The notes under the pieces were generated by a model, which was not told where the DNA came from, ran no database searches, and saw nothing but the letters and a program-made list of their open reading frames with translations. A DNA stretch of 64,000 nucleotides from positions 18,794-82,793 of the forward strand of contig CAZRES010000002.1 in NCBI GenBank assembly GCA_964598885.1, written 5' to 3'. Shown in pieces: positions 26,887-35,881 of the stretch. The DNA is from SURF-33 sp964598885. GTDB lineage: Bacteria > Desulfobacterota > Desulfobacteria > Desulfobacterales > Desulfosalsimonadaceae. Numbering within the stretch: position 1 is the first letter of the stretch; each line of letters starts with the position of its first letter. The position numbers and the translations under genes were made by a program.

Positions 26887-27590
26887 ATGATGCCTCGATT
26901 TTTTTGGTATTTATTGGTGCTTGGTGTTCCAATGAAAAAGCGGATGTTTTTTTTAGGTTGTTTCATCCGGGGATACCACGCCGTGAGAGCCCGGATTTTA
27001 GGAGTTGGAGATACCGGCTTATTTTTCTGTCAGGGGTATTCCTACATTTATCCCAACCGCTCGAATTCGTATCACAAATATCATGGGTTCATAAAATGAA
27101 AACTAAAATGATATGAAAATGTCAAAATTGGATGAGAAATTGAGAAATTTTAAGAAAAAAAGAGTATGCGTAATCGACAATTATGCGGCCTCCGGAAAAA
27201 GAGCCCGCCAAAGCCGCTTATTTCCATTGGATTTTGATAGGTCGGGCATTTTCTATATTTTTAAGTAAGTTAAAATTGATTTTTCATAGAATGTGTATTG
27301 AATCAGGCAGATATATTTTGTTAACAAGTCGGCAGGCCATTTCCCAATGCGGGAGCTTTTATGGTTTGACGGATGGTCACGGGTGACTTATAAGGAAGGC
27401 CATCTTCGTTTTTGCTTTTTTCAAGATCGACCGTCAGGCATGATTTTGAAAAAAGCGAGCATCTTCCGTCCAACATGTATCAACTGCATGCAAGTGTCGC
27501 TGAAGTCTTTTTAACCGATTTTAACTACTGCAACAAGTCGATTTTTCAAGGTCAGGTTGCTTTTTCGTGTCAGCTTGAGGATGTGTCTCT
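26887..27590. other. 704-bp AT-rich noncoding region upstream of the dnaA-like gene
   Basis: This is the longest gene-free stretch and visibly more AT-rich than its surroundings, especially 27090-27310. I looked for DnaA boxes (TTATCCACA): only imperfect matches were seen, such as TTATCCCAA near 27050, with no cluster. A 51-codon ORF (27113-27268, basic, no ribosome-binding site) is open but unsupported. No tRNA, riboswitch or terminator was recognised. It could be a regulatory region, a relic of decayed genes or a non-canonical replication site. Confidence 0.45.
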
Positions 27591-28949
27591 ATGGAATCAG
27601 TATGGGAAAAAGTAAAGGCTTCGATCAGGGAAAACACGCCCCCGCACGCATACCATATGTGGATTGAACCATTAAAGTTCATCAAAAGCACCGGTGACCG
27701 GATGGTGCTGGCCTGTCCGAACAGCTTTATCAAAAAGCGGATTATCGAGCATTTTGGCGATATGATCCAAAAGGAGATCCATCGTGTAGCGGGACCGGTG
27801 AATTATTTGCTGGAAGTAACCTGCGGCAATGGAAACGGCGGTGCAAAACCGTTCCGTTCCAGACACGAGTTCCAGGACCGGCAGTTGCTGCTTCCGAAAA
27901 TCAATCGACCCAAAAATGGCCGGATGCTCCGAAGGGATTTTACCTTCGATCGGTTCGTGGTGGGAAAGAACTGTGAATTCGCCTATGCTGCCTCTCTTTC
28001 CCTGGCATCCCAGAAAAGTCCTTCCCAGAATGCGTTGTTTCTGCTGTCTCCGATCGGCATGGGAAAAAGTCATCTCGCCCAGGCCGCCGGTCATCAGATT
28101 CTTTCCATGTTTCCCGATGAACGCGTTTTTTATATTACCGCGGAAGATTTTACCAATGAAATGGTGGCAGCCTTTAAAAACAAAAACATCGGTGAATTTA
28201 AAAATCGTTATCGAAGCTGCTGCGATGTCCTGCTGCTCGAAGATATTCACCTGCTTTCCAACCGTACCCGCACCCAGGAGGAACTGGCTCTGATTTTGGA
28301 TGATCTGTATGAATCCGGCAGGAAAATCATTTATTCCAGCAACACGCCCTTGGCGTCCATTCCGAAGATGACGGAAAAGTTAAAATCGCGCATCGCCCAG
28401 AGTCTGATTTCCGAAATCGAGCCTCCGGATTTTCGGACCCGGGTTCGGATTTTACAATATAAGGCCAGAGAGAGATCCATTCGTATATCCGATGATATTC
28501 TGGAATATATCGCCGGCCTGTTGACCGATAATGTTCGTATGCTCGAGAGCGGACTGATGGGCGTGGCGACAAAGTCCTGCCTTCTGGGCGTGCCGGTGGA
28601 TCTCCATCTGGCGGAAAGTGTGGTCCGCAACATCGCCAATACCCAAAAAACCATCAATCTGGATCTCATTAAAAAGACGGTTTGTGCCGAATTTAATATT
28701 TCCGTTAAGGATATCGAATCCGTCTCGCGCAAGCAGATTCATGTCAGGCCTCGTCAAATCGCCATGTTTCTTTCGCGTCGCCATACGGATCAGCCGATTC
28801 AGGTCATCGGTCAAAGCTTTCGGCGCTATCATGCCACGGTGATTCACGCCATTAACGCCGTGGAAAAAGAGATGCGCTTGAAAGGCGAGCTTTATCGCCA
28901 GGTAGAAATTATTGAAGGGAAACTGTTAAACGGAAAAGGAAAAGCTTGA
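27591..28949 (+). CDS. Divergent DnaA paralogue (replication-initiator-like AAA+ protein)
   Basis: 452 residues with DnaA architecture. Domain I starts WEKVKASIRENTPPHAYHMWIEPL; FDRFVVGKNCEFAYAA opens the AAA+ domain. Walker A is GMGKSH (156-161, normally GLGKTH), Walker B LLLEDIH, and the arginine finger LKSR (Arg267). Domain IV carries PRQIAMFLSRRHT and IGQSFRRYHATVIHA. In E. coli the contact residues read GRDHTT; here they are RYHAT, so the Asp and first Thr are replaced while His414 and Arg388 remain. No dnaN, recF or gyrB is adjacent, so this is probably a second initiator or a DnaA-like regulator rather than the main DnaA. It is coupled to glcD. Confidence 0.8.
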   Translation: MESVWEKVKASIRENTPPHAYHMWIEPLKFIKSTGDRMVLACPNSFIKKRIIEHFGDMIQKEIHRVAGPVNYLLEVTCGNGNGGAKPFRSRHEFQDRQLLLPKINRPKNGRMLRRDFTFDRFVVGKNCEFAYAASLSLASQKSPSQNALFLLSPIGMGKSHLAQAAGHQILSMFPDERVFYITAEDFTNEMVAAFKNKNIGEFKNRYRSCCDVLLLEDIHLLSNRTRTQEELALILDDLYESGRKIIYSSNTPLASIPKMTEKLKSRIAQSLISEIEPPDFRTRVRILQYKARERSIRISDDILEYIAGLLTDNVRMLESGLMGVATKSCLLGVPVDLHLAESVVRNIANTQKTINLDLIKKTVCAEFNISVKDIESVSRKQIHVRPRQIAMFLSRRHTDQPIQVIGQSFRRYHATVIHAINAVEKEMRLKGELYRQVEIIEGKLLNGKGKA

Positions 28950-30343
28950 ACGGTCTTTCCCCATCTGTCGTCGCCAAAATCGAAAAGATCGTCGGCCGGG
29001 ACCACCTGTGCCGCGACAAAGAAGACCTGCTTTGCTATGCATTTGATGCCACAAAGACGGTGGCTATCCCGGAGGCGGTGATATTTCCGGGTGATGCCCG
29101 GCAGGTCAGTGAAATCCTGAAACTGGCCAATCAGTATGGTTTTTCCGTAACCCCCCGGGGCGCCGGGTCGGGGATGACAGGCGGCGCCGTTCCAGTGCGC
29201 AACGGCGTTGTGCTGGCCATGTCGCGGTTTAGCAGGATTCTTTCCATTGATCGGGACAATCTGATTGCCCGGGCGGAACCGGGGGTGGTCACCGGCGTGT
29301 TTCAGAAAGCCGTGGAACAGGAAGGGCTTTTTTATCCGCCGGATCCGTCCAGTTCGGATTTTTCGACGCTCGGGGGAAACGCGGCCGAATGCGCCGGCGG
29401 TCCCAGGGCCGTCAAGTACGGGGTGACCCGGGATTATGTGTTGGGGATGACGGTGGTCCTGCCCACCAGCGAGATTATCCGTACCGGCGTTCAGACCGTA
29501 AAGGGAGTTGTGGGTTATGACCTGACCCGTCTCATGGTCGGATCCGAGGGAACCCTGGGGGTAATTACGGAACTGACCCTGCGCCTGCTGCCGAAACCGG
29601 AAACGGTGCGGACCGTAATGGCGGTATATGACCGGATCAAAGCAGCGACCGAAACCGTTTCCGAAATCATCCGCCGGGGAATCATTCCCAGAACCATCGA
29701 ATTCATGGATAACGCGTCTATCCGATGCGCGGAGGCCTATGCGAAATCGGGCTTTCCCCTTGACGCCGAGGCTCTGCTGATTATTGAAGTTGACGGCGGC
29801 GCGGCCGAAACCGAACAGGCCCTTTCGGCGGTGGAATCCATCTGCCGGCAATTCGGGGTGAGGGAGATGAAAATCGCCGAAACCGCGCAAGAGGCCCGGA
29901 ACATCTGGAAGACCCGGAAATCGGTTTCACCGGCTTTGTACCGGTATGGTCCGGACAAGATCAACGAAGATATCGTGGTGCCCCGCAACCGGATTCCGGA
30001 CGTGGTTTCGCGAATTCAGGAGTTAAGCCGGCAGACCGGGCTGACCATGGTTTGCTTCGGCCATGCCGGAGACGGCAATATCCATTTTAACGTCATGGCC
30101 GATAAAACCAACGCGGTTCAATGGGAAAAAGCCCTGGGGGCGGTGGGCGATATTTTTGATTACACCCTGGACCTGGGCGGCACCCTGTCCGGCGAACACG
30201 GAGTCGGCATAACCAAGTCGGCATATATCGGGAAAGAAATTCCGGACGAGGCCCTGCGCCTGATGCGGCGGATCAAAAACGCGTTTGATCCTAAAGGGAT
30301 CCTAAATCCCGGCAAGATTTTTGAGGATGTTATTGCAGTTTAA
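28946..30343 (+). CDS. glcD: FAD-linked oxidase, GlcD-type (glycolate or D-lactate dehydrogenase subunit)
   Basis: 465 residues, starting at a TTG that overlaps the dnaA-like stop by four bases (TTGA), with an AAAAGGA ribosome-binding site. The VAO-type FAD domain shows PRGAGSGMTGGAVP, GGNAAECAGGPRAVKYGVTRDYVLG and VGYDLTRLMVGSEGTLGVITE. The C-terminal FAD-oxidase domain has CFGHAGDGNIHFN and SGEHGVGITK. These enzymes oxidise glycolate, D-lactate or related 2-hydroxy acids at the membrane face. The iron-sulfur partner GlcF is not adjacent. The last 14 bases overlap the convergent small ORF at 30330. Confidence 0.9.
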   Translation: MNGLSPSVVAKIEKIVGRDHLCRDKEDLLCYAFDATKTVAIPEAVIFPGDARQVSEILKLANQYGFSVTPRGAGSGMTGGAVPVRNGVVLAMSRFSRILSIDRDNLIARAEPGVVTGVFQKAVEQEGLFYPPDPSSSDFSTLGGNAAECAGGPRAVKYGVTRDYVLGMTVVLPTSEIIRTGVQTVKGVVGYDLTRLMVGSEGTLGVITELTLRLLPKPETVRTVMAVYDRIKAATETVSEIIRRGIIPRTIEFMDNASIRCAEAYAKSGFPLDAEALLIIEVDGGAAETEQALSAVESICRQFGVREMKIAETAQEARNIWKTRKSVSPALYRYGPDKINEDIVVPRNRIPDVVSRIQELSRQTGLTMVCFGHAGDGNIHFNVMADKTNAVQWEKALGAVGDIFDYTLDLGGTLSGEHGVGITKSAYIGKEIPDEALRLMRRIKNAFDPKGILNPGKIFEDVIAV

Positions 30344-30524
30344 GGTGAATCTCATCGGCCGCCATCATATCTTCCATCTGTTCGATGCGCATCTGATCCT
30401 GCTGTTCGATGGCACATCGGAGTCGAAGAGCACAGTATTTTCGACAGACGGTATCCGCCAGATTGAAATCTCCATAACAGTCTAGGTAATGATCCATTAA
30501 TTTTATTTTCAGCAAGTCAACCAT
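30330..30524 (-). CDS. Small Cys-containing protein of unknown function
   Basis: 64 residues with four Cys (16, 27, 31, 37) in a short helical-looking protein rich in Leu, Met and charged residues; the spacing could bind a metal or Fe-S centre but matches no family I know. The ATG lies two bases after the suhB stop, which argues for a real distal gene in the suhB transcript. Its 3' end overlaps the end of glcD by 14 bp on the other strand. Confidence is moderate because the gene is short. Confidence 0.5.
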   Translation of the reverse strand: MVDLLKIKLMDHYLDCYGDFNLADTVCRKYCALRLRCAIEQQDQMRIEQMEDMMAADEIHLKLQ

Positions 30525-30526
30525 TT

Positions 30527-31312
30527 TTATATCTTAATCTCCAGTATGGATTGAAGTTCGTTATGAACATGGCCGTTAGTGGCCAGAATTTCCGGTTTGT
30601 CCACCGTATAGGGCTGTCCCGAAAAATCGGTGACCATACCCCCCGCCTCGGCGGCAATCAGCATCCCGGCCGCCGTGTCCCAGGGTTTGAGATGTTCTTC
30701 CCAGAAACCATCAAAACGGCCGCAGGCCACAAAACATAAATCCAGCGCCGCCGAACCCAGCCGGCGGATACCCCGGGCCGCTGTCAGACAGGCGGCAAAC
30801 CGGTGCATGGCACCGGCCATGATCTGATCCACATCATACGGAAAGCCCGTCACCAAAAGAGCCTCTCCGATGGTTTTGCGCTCCGAGACCGAGATGGATG
30901 TCCCGTTTAAGAACGCTCCCTGTCCCCGGATGGCGGTGAATAATTCTCCGGATGCCGGGTTTAAGACCAGACCCACCATGATGTCGTCGTCAACGGCAAA
31001 ACCGATGGAAATGGAAAAAATGGGGATCTGATAAGCATAATTGGTGGTGCCGTCCAGCGGGTCGATGATCCAGCGATACGATGACCGTCCGGTTTGGTGG
31101 ATGCCGCTTTCCTCGGCAAGGATATCATGATCCGGAAATTTGGATCGGATGGTGGCGATGATCTGTTTTTCCGAGGCGACATCCGCTTCGGTCACCAGAT
31201 CATCCGGGCCTTTTTTGCTGATTTCCGGCAATTTTCCGAAAAACCGGTTCAGGATGGCCGCACTTTCATAGGCCGCGCCAATGGCGACATTTTTGATATA
31301 ATTTAAATCCAT
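30527..31312 (-). CDS. suhB: Inositol monophosphatase family protein
   Basis: 261 residues. The metal-binding motifs of the Li-sensitive phosphatase family are present: ILAEESG, IDPLDGTTNYAY and the C-terminal PWDTAAGMLIAAEAGG. The family hydrolyses myo-inositol-1-phosphate and, as SuhB, also joins the NusA-dependent rRNA antitermination complex. Other possible substrates are fructose-1,6-bisphosphate and phosphoadenosine phosphate. It follows hflX by 48 bp and is followed at once by the small Cys-containing ORF. Confidence 0.9.
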   Translation of the reverse strand: MDLNYIKNVAIGAAYESAAILNRFFGKLPEISKKGPDDLVTEADVASEKQIIATIRSKFPDHDILAEESGIHQTGRSSYRWIIDPLDGTTNYAYQIPIFSISIGFAVDDDIMVGLVLNPASGELFTAIRGQGAFLNGTSISVSERKTIGEALLVTGFPYDVDQIMAGAMHRFAACLTAARGIRRLGSAALDLCFVACGRFDGFWEEHLKPWDTAAGMLIAAEAGGMVTDFSGQPYTVDKPEILATNGHVHNELQSILEIKI

Positions 31313-31360
31313 GCTTACCTCAGCTTCTGGTTATATCAGAAGAAACCGGCGCGTCAATAT

Positions 31361-33019
31361 CTAATCCTGATGTGGTCCCGATGGATCCGGAGGCGCGATG
31401 CGGCGTATAGCGGCCTCCATGGCGGCAATCAGCGGGCGCAGAGTTTTTTCATCTTTTGCGGAAATCGGGATGCCTCCGGTGTCGGCGATGATCCGTTCCA
31501 CCTGCAACGGATCCAGCACATCCATTTTGTTGACGGCGATGATGCGGCGGATCTGCAGCAGGTCCAGTTCTTCTAAAATTCGGTCCACGGCCGTGATATG
31601 GGCCGCGTAGTCCCGATTGCTTCCGTCAACCACATGCACCAGAAGATCGGCCCGCTCGAGCTCTTCCAGCGTAGCCCGGAAAGCCACCCGCAATTCCGCG
31701 GGAAGATCCCGGATAAACCCGACCGTGTCGGTGAGGATCACCTCGGTGTCTCTGGGAAAACGGATCCGCCGGCTGGTGGGGTCAAGGGTGGCGAAAAGCC
31801 GGCTTTCGGCCAGCACGTGGCTGTGGGTCAGGGTATTGAGAAGGGTCGACTTTCCCGCATTGGTATACCCGATGATGGAAATAACCGGTACGCGGCGTTT
31901 TTCCCGGCGGCTTTTTTGCAGCTTGCGCTGTTTGATCACCTGCCGGAGTTCTTTTTCGATGCGCGTGATCCGCTCCCGGGCGCGGCGGCGGTTGATTTCA
32001 AGTTTGGTCTCCCCCGGTCCCCGGCCGCCGATGCCGCCGGTCAGCCGCGACATGGCGGTGTTCCGGGTAACCAGCCGCGGAAGCAGATATTTCAACTGCG
32101 CCAGTTCCACCTGAAGCTTGCCTTCCCGGGTCCGGGCCCGCTGGGCGAAAATATCGAGGATCAACTGGGTCCGGTCGATCACTTTTAGGGCGACTTTGTC
32201 GGTAATGGAGCGAATCTGGGAAGCGTTGAGCTCCTGGTCAAAAATCAACAAAGTGGCGCCTTTGTGCATGGCCAGAATGGTCAGGTCCTCGAGCTTGCCT
32301 TTTCCCATGAGAAATCGCGGATCGACCTCCCGCCGGTGCTGGATGACCTCGTCAATGACATGGATGCCGCCGGACCGGGCGAGCTGGTGCAGCTCCCGCA
32401 ATGAAGCGGCGGCCTCGGACCGGGGGGCCGAACTGACGCTGATGAGTATGGCCCGCTCCGTTCCGGTATCCACATCGTGGGCCAGGACCGATTTGGAGAG
32501 ATCCGCCTCGATGGATCGGATCAGCTCAATGCAGTCCACACCCGGATCGGCCGGGTCTTTGGGGGGATAGATCTGGTAAGGGATATCGACGTCGGAATCG
32601 GCCAGGATATGCGCCAGGTGAAGGGCCGTGGGCCGACCTTTCGATGACACTGTTATGACGGCCATCAGGTCAAGCCGTAAAAGAGCCAGGTCGGTCAGAT
32701 CGTCTCTGGTCAGCGACTCATCTTTAAAATGGGTATGAACGCATCTGAGCCCCTTCAGCCGGCCGGGAGGCGAACGATAATCGCTGATGTCGGGGAGCAG
32801 GATGCCTTTGCTGTCTCCGGCGATAACGGAAATAATTTTTCCGGCCCGGTCAACGAGCAGGGCGATCTGTCGGGAGGTTTCGTGACTGATGTCGCAGATC
32901 TCGCCTATGAGCCGGGGGGAAAGGATTTCATCCGGCGGCGTTCGCTCCTGGTAGAGATTTTCAAGACGACGGATCTGGGTAGATCGCAGTCCGCTGGCGT
33001 TGCCGAAGAGTTTTTTCAT
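31361..33019 (-). CDS. hflX: Ribosome-associated GTPase HflX, N-terminally extended
   Basis: 552 residues. The HflX N-domain core reads EVIQHRREVDPRFLMGKGKLEDL, followed by the coiled helical linker with GGIGGRGPGETKLE. The G domain has GYTNAGKSTLL, DTVGFIRDLP and NKMD. HflX splits stalled or idle 70S ribosomes and binds 50S subunits. The typical protein is about 420-440 residues; here roughly 150-180 additional residues precede the conserved core (IGEICDISHETSRQIALLVD, VHTHFKDESLT). dnaB ends one base before its start, so the two are translated from one message. Confidence 0.93.
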   Translation of the reverse strand: MKKLFGNASGLRSTQIRRLENLYQERTPPDEILSPRLIGEICDISHETSRQIALLVDRAGKIISVIAGDSKGILLPDISDYRSPPGRLKGLRCVHTHFKDESLTRDDLTDLALLRLDLMAVITVSSKGRPTALHLAHILADSDVDIPYQIYPPKDPADPGVDCIELIRSIEADLSKSVLAHDVDTGTERAILISVSSAPRSEAAASLRELHQLARSGGIHVIDEVIQHRREVDPRFLMGKGKLEDLTILAMHKGATLLIFDQELNASQIRSITDKVALKVIDRTQLILDIFAQRARTREGKLQVELAQLKYLLPRLVTRNTAMSRLTGGIGGRGPGETKLEINRRRARERITRIEKELRQVIKQRKLQKSRREKRRVPVISIIGYTNAGKSTLLNTLTHSHVLAESRLFATLDPTSRRIRFPRDTEVILTDTVGFIRDLPAELRVAFRATLEELERADLLVHVVDGSNRDYAAHITAVDRILEELDLLQIRRIIAVNKMDVLDPLQVERIIADTGGIPISAKDEKTLRPLIAAMEAAIRRIAPPDPSGPHQD

Positions 33020-34381
33020 TTATGTGCCGGCGATATCGTCGTAACCGTAGGCGATATTTTCAAACCGGGTGTATTCATCCAGAAATAACAGGTTCTGCAT
33101 GCCCACGGGTCCGTTGCGCTGCTTGGCCAGAATCAGTTCCGCCTTGCCGCGGTTGGGGTTATTTTCATCCTTGTTGTAGAGTTCATCACGGTAAAGAAAC
33201 AAAACCAGGTCGGCATCCTGTTCCAAAGCTCCGGATTCCCGAAGGTCGGACAGAACCGGACGCTTGTCTTGCCGCGACTCTAAGCTGCGATTCAATTGGG
33301 AAAGCGCGATAATGGGAATATCGATTTCCTTGGCCAGGTTTTTCAGGGATCTCGACATTTCCGAAATTTCAAGGTCGCGGCGTTCCAGACGGGACCGCGA
33401 CGTCATCAACTGGAGATAGTCGATGATTACCAGGCCGATATTTTTTTCTTTTTTGAGGCGCCGGACTTTGGTTTTGATTTCCAGTGAGGTCAGTCCCGGT
33501 GCATCATCAATGTATATGGGTGCGGTTGAAAGATCATCGGCGGCCTGGGAGAGACGTTCAAAGTCTTCATCCGTGAAGGTGACATCGCGCACCCGGGCCG
33601 AGTTGACCCGGGCCTCGGCGCATAAGAGGCGCAGGGAAAGCTGCTCCCGGGACATTTCCAGAGAAAAAAACACCACGGCAGCCCCGGCTTCCATGGCGGC
33701 GTTTCTGGTGAAATTTAAGGCTAGTGCGGTTTTCCCCATACCCGGCCGGGCCGCCACGATGATCAGGTCGGAATTCTGGAATCCGGCGGTCAAGGTATCG
33801 AATTTGGTGAAACCGGAGGATATGCCGCTGACCAGGTCCGGATTGGCCTTGCGCTTGTCGATCATGTCGAAATTGGCATGGAGGATGGTGCCGATGTGGT
33901 GATAGGTCGGTTTTCGTTTTTCCTCGGCAATTTCAAATATTACGCGCTGGGCCTGATCAATGATGTCATCTACATCCGGGGGATTGCCGAAGCATTGGCC
34001 GGTGATGTCCGCCGAGGCCGTGATCAGACTGCGAAGCACGGCCTTGTCCCGGATGATCCGGGCGTAATCGGCGGCATTGGAGGGCACCGGAGCGGTATCC
34101 ACAAGTTTGGCCAGATAAACGGCGCCCCCGACAGCCTCCAACTGATTGGTATTTCGCAGATATTCGGCCAGGGTCACCAGGTCAACGGGGTCGCCCCTGT
34201 CGGACATGGCGATAAACGCCTCGAAGATTTTCTGATGGGCCGTCCGATAGAAATCTTCGGGCCGCAGAATATCGAGGATATCCATCAGGATATTGTTATC
34301 CATTAATACGGCGCTGATGATCGATTCCTCGGCGTCGATATTCTGGGGCGGCAGCTTGTAGTTTGGCAGATCTTTGCTCAC
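33020..34381 (-). CDS. dnaB: Replicative DNA helicase
   Basis: 453 residues, standard for DnaB. The N-terminal domain PPQNIDAEESIISAVLMDN is followed by the RecA-like helicase domain with Walker A ARPGMGKTA, FFSLEMSREQL, Walker B LVIIDYLQLM, SQLNRSLE and SDLRESGALEQDADLV. It unwinds DNA 5' to 3' at the fork as a hexamer. The order rpsF-rpsR-rplI-dnaB is one of the most conserved in bacteria. No intein is present. Confidence 0.98.
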   Translation of the reverse strand: MSKDLPNYKLPPQNIDAEESIISAVLMDNNILMDILDILRPEDFYRTAHQKIFEAFIAMSDRGDPVDLVTLAEYLRNTNQLEAVGGAVYLAKLVDTAPVPSNAADYARIIRDKAVLRSLITASADITGQCFGNPPDVDDIIDQAQRVIFEIAEEKRKPTYHHIGTILHANFDMIDKRKANPDLVSGISSGFTKFDTLTAGFQNSDLIIVAARPGMGKTALALNFTRNAAMEAGAAVVFFSLEMSREQLSLRLLCAEARVNSARVRDVTFTDEDFERLSQAADDLSTAPIYIDDAPGLTSLEIKTKVRRLKKEKNIGLVIIDYLQLMTSRSRLERRDLEISEMSRSLKNLAKEIDIPIIALSQLNRSLESRQDKRPVLSDLRESGALEQDADLVLFLYRDELYNKDENNPNRGKAELILAKQRNGPVGMQNLLFLDEYTRFENIAYGYDDIAGT

Positions 34382-34410
34382 CGGTGTTCTTCTATCATTA
34401 AAAAATAAAA

Positions 34411-34851
34411 TTATTCAGGTTCAACCACTACCGTGATCTCCGGCTGGATACCTTTGTATATGCGGATCTGCACCGGATAGGTGCCGATTTCTTTGATGGG
34501 CTCCATCAGGATCATTCGTTTCGGTACGGTGATATTCTGGGCGGCCAGGGCATCCGCTACTTCACGAACGGATACGGAACCGTAAAGTCTTTTTTCATCG
34601 GCTGTTTTGGCCTTGATCGTGCAGACCACGCCTTCGATTTGCCGGGCCATTTCCTCGGCCTGGGCCTGTTCCTTGGCGATCTGAAGATCGAGTTTAACCT
34701 TTTCCTGTTCCATCCGTTTACGGTTCTGAGGGGTTGCTTCAACGGCTTTTCCCTGAGGGATCAAATAGTTTCGGGCATATCCCTTTTTGACCTGGACCTC
34801 TGAACCGATAATGCCCAGCGCGTCGATGGTCTCTTTTAAAATCACTTTCAT
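34411..34851 (-). CDS. rplI: 50S ribosomal protein L9
   Basis: 146 residues from ATG 34851, which follows GGAGG; an ORF five codons longer is open but not conserved. MKVILKETIDALG, KKGYARNYLIPQGKA and the long central helix are diagnostic, and the C-terminal domain is complete. L9 binds 23S rRNA near the L1 stalk and helps frame maintenance. It sits between a DUF2232 membrane protein and dnaB. Confidence 0.98.
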   Translation of the reverse strand: MKVILKETIDALGIIGSEVQVKKGYARNYLIPQGKAVEATPQNRKRMEQEKVKLDLQIAKEQAQAEEMARQIEGVVCTIKAKTADEKRLYGSVSVREVADALAAQNITVPKRMILMEPIKEIGTYPVQIRIYKGIQPEITVVVEPE

Positions 34852-34915
34852 CTGTTGCCTCCGCAATCATGAGTACTGTGGAATTTTTTATACAGCAAAA
34901 ACCGGTTCGATCGGC

Positions 34916-35857
34916 TTATTCCGGGGGAGAATCAGCACCGATTCGCCTGAAATTAAACCATGCATCGAAAAAACCAAGTCCAACGACCATCATCAACAAT
35001 ATCTGCTGGATCACGATGATCGCGTAAAACAGAACCCGCAGAAAAAAAGGGATCTGCTTTTTGTTCAAATAAAAGGAAACAATGGCGATTCCCTGAAAAA
35101 AATAAATCGTCATCAAAATAATCAGGCCGTTGATGCCGATGATCTTCGGCGCCCCGCCCGGAATCATCATCAGCACCGCACACCCGATAAGCGCCCAGAC
35201 CAGACTGTCCGGTGTTTTCCAGATGTTTAAAGGCGCGGTAGATATGATAAAAATATTTTTAACCTTGAAAATCACCCGGGCCATCAGCGTGTTGATCCAT
35301 GCAATTACCAGCAGGGCCGCCCCGACCATCCCGGGAAGAACCAGTATGAGTGTATCACGGATTTCATCCATGGCCACGGCCAGCTCGGCGATGACCTCGT
35401 CGGACATGCCCATGTCCCGGTACAGCATCAAGGAGGCCGACAGATACATCTCCACATAATCGGTGACCATGGCCACAATATTACTGCCCGAAAAATTGCT
35501 GTGAAGCAGCAGAGCGAAAAAGCCCGCTCCCCACAGCGCGCCGGCGGCAAAGCCGACTATTTGTTCAACCGGCCGGTTTTTTTCCGTAAATTCTCCGAGA
35601 AAAAAACCCAGCCCGATCATACCGGCCAGAAAATAGGTAGTGGCCCCGACGCCGCCGGAATAGAACGTGACCACGGCCAGGCCGGCCGCGGCCACGATGC
35701 CGCCGTCTTTCCTGCCGAGCCGGAGACGATAAATCATCATCGGCAAGGGAAGGAGAATAAAACAGAAAAATCCGAATACCGGAACGGCGATGGAAAGGAT
35801 GCAGGCCGCGGATAAGAGCGCAATGCCGGTTAAAATGGTTTTATGGCGCGCGCTCAT
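34916..35857 (-). CDS. DUF2232 (YybS-like) integral membrane protein
   Basis: 313 residues with about eight hydrophobic segments. The overall layout, with LLPLPMMIYRLRLGRKDGG near the N-terminus and VLVLPGMVGAALLVIAWINTLMARVIF in the middle, is that of DUF2232/YybS proteins. In Firmicutes and delta-proteobacteria these are commonly encoded between rpsR and rplI, as here. Function unknown. Confidence 0.8.
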   Translation of the reverse strand: MSARHKTILTGIALLSAACILSIAVPVFGFFCFILLPLPMMIYRLRLGRKDGGIVAAAGLAVVTFYSGGVGATTYFLAGMIGLGFFLGEFTEKNRPVEQIVGFAAGALWGAGFFALLLHSNFSGSNIVAMVTDYVEMYLSASLMLYRDMGMSDEVIAELAVAMDEIRDTLILVLPGMVGAALLVIAWINTLMARVIFKVKNIFIISTAPLNIWKTPDSLVWALIGCAVLMMIPGGAPKIIGINGLIILMTIYFFQGIAIVSFYLNKKQIPFFLRVLFYAIIVIQQILLMMVVGLGFFDAWFNFRRIGADSPPE

Positions 35858-35881
35858 GGATTCCTTGTATGTTTTTTCCCC

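Noticed and set aside
27113..27268. 51-codon basic ORF upstream of the dnaA-like gene
   Set aside because: No ribosome-binding site, no recognisable family and an AT-rich setting; mentioned only as an open frame.
26887..27590. Canonical chromosomal origin with a DnaA-box cluster
   Set aside because: Only imperfect single matches to TTATCCACA were seen and dnaN/gyrB are not adjacent.
28892..29890. 332-codon minus-strand ORF
   Set aside because: Antisense to glcD and the end of the dnaA-like gene, which both have clear family motifs.
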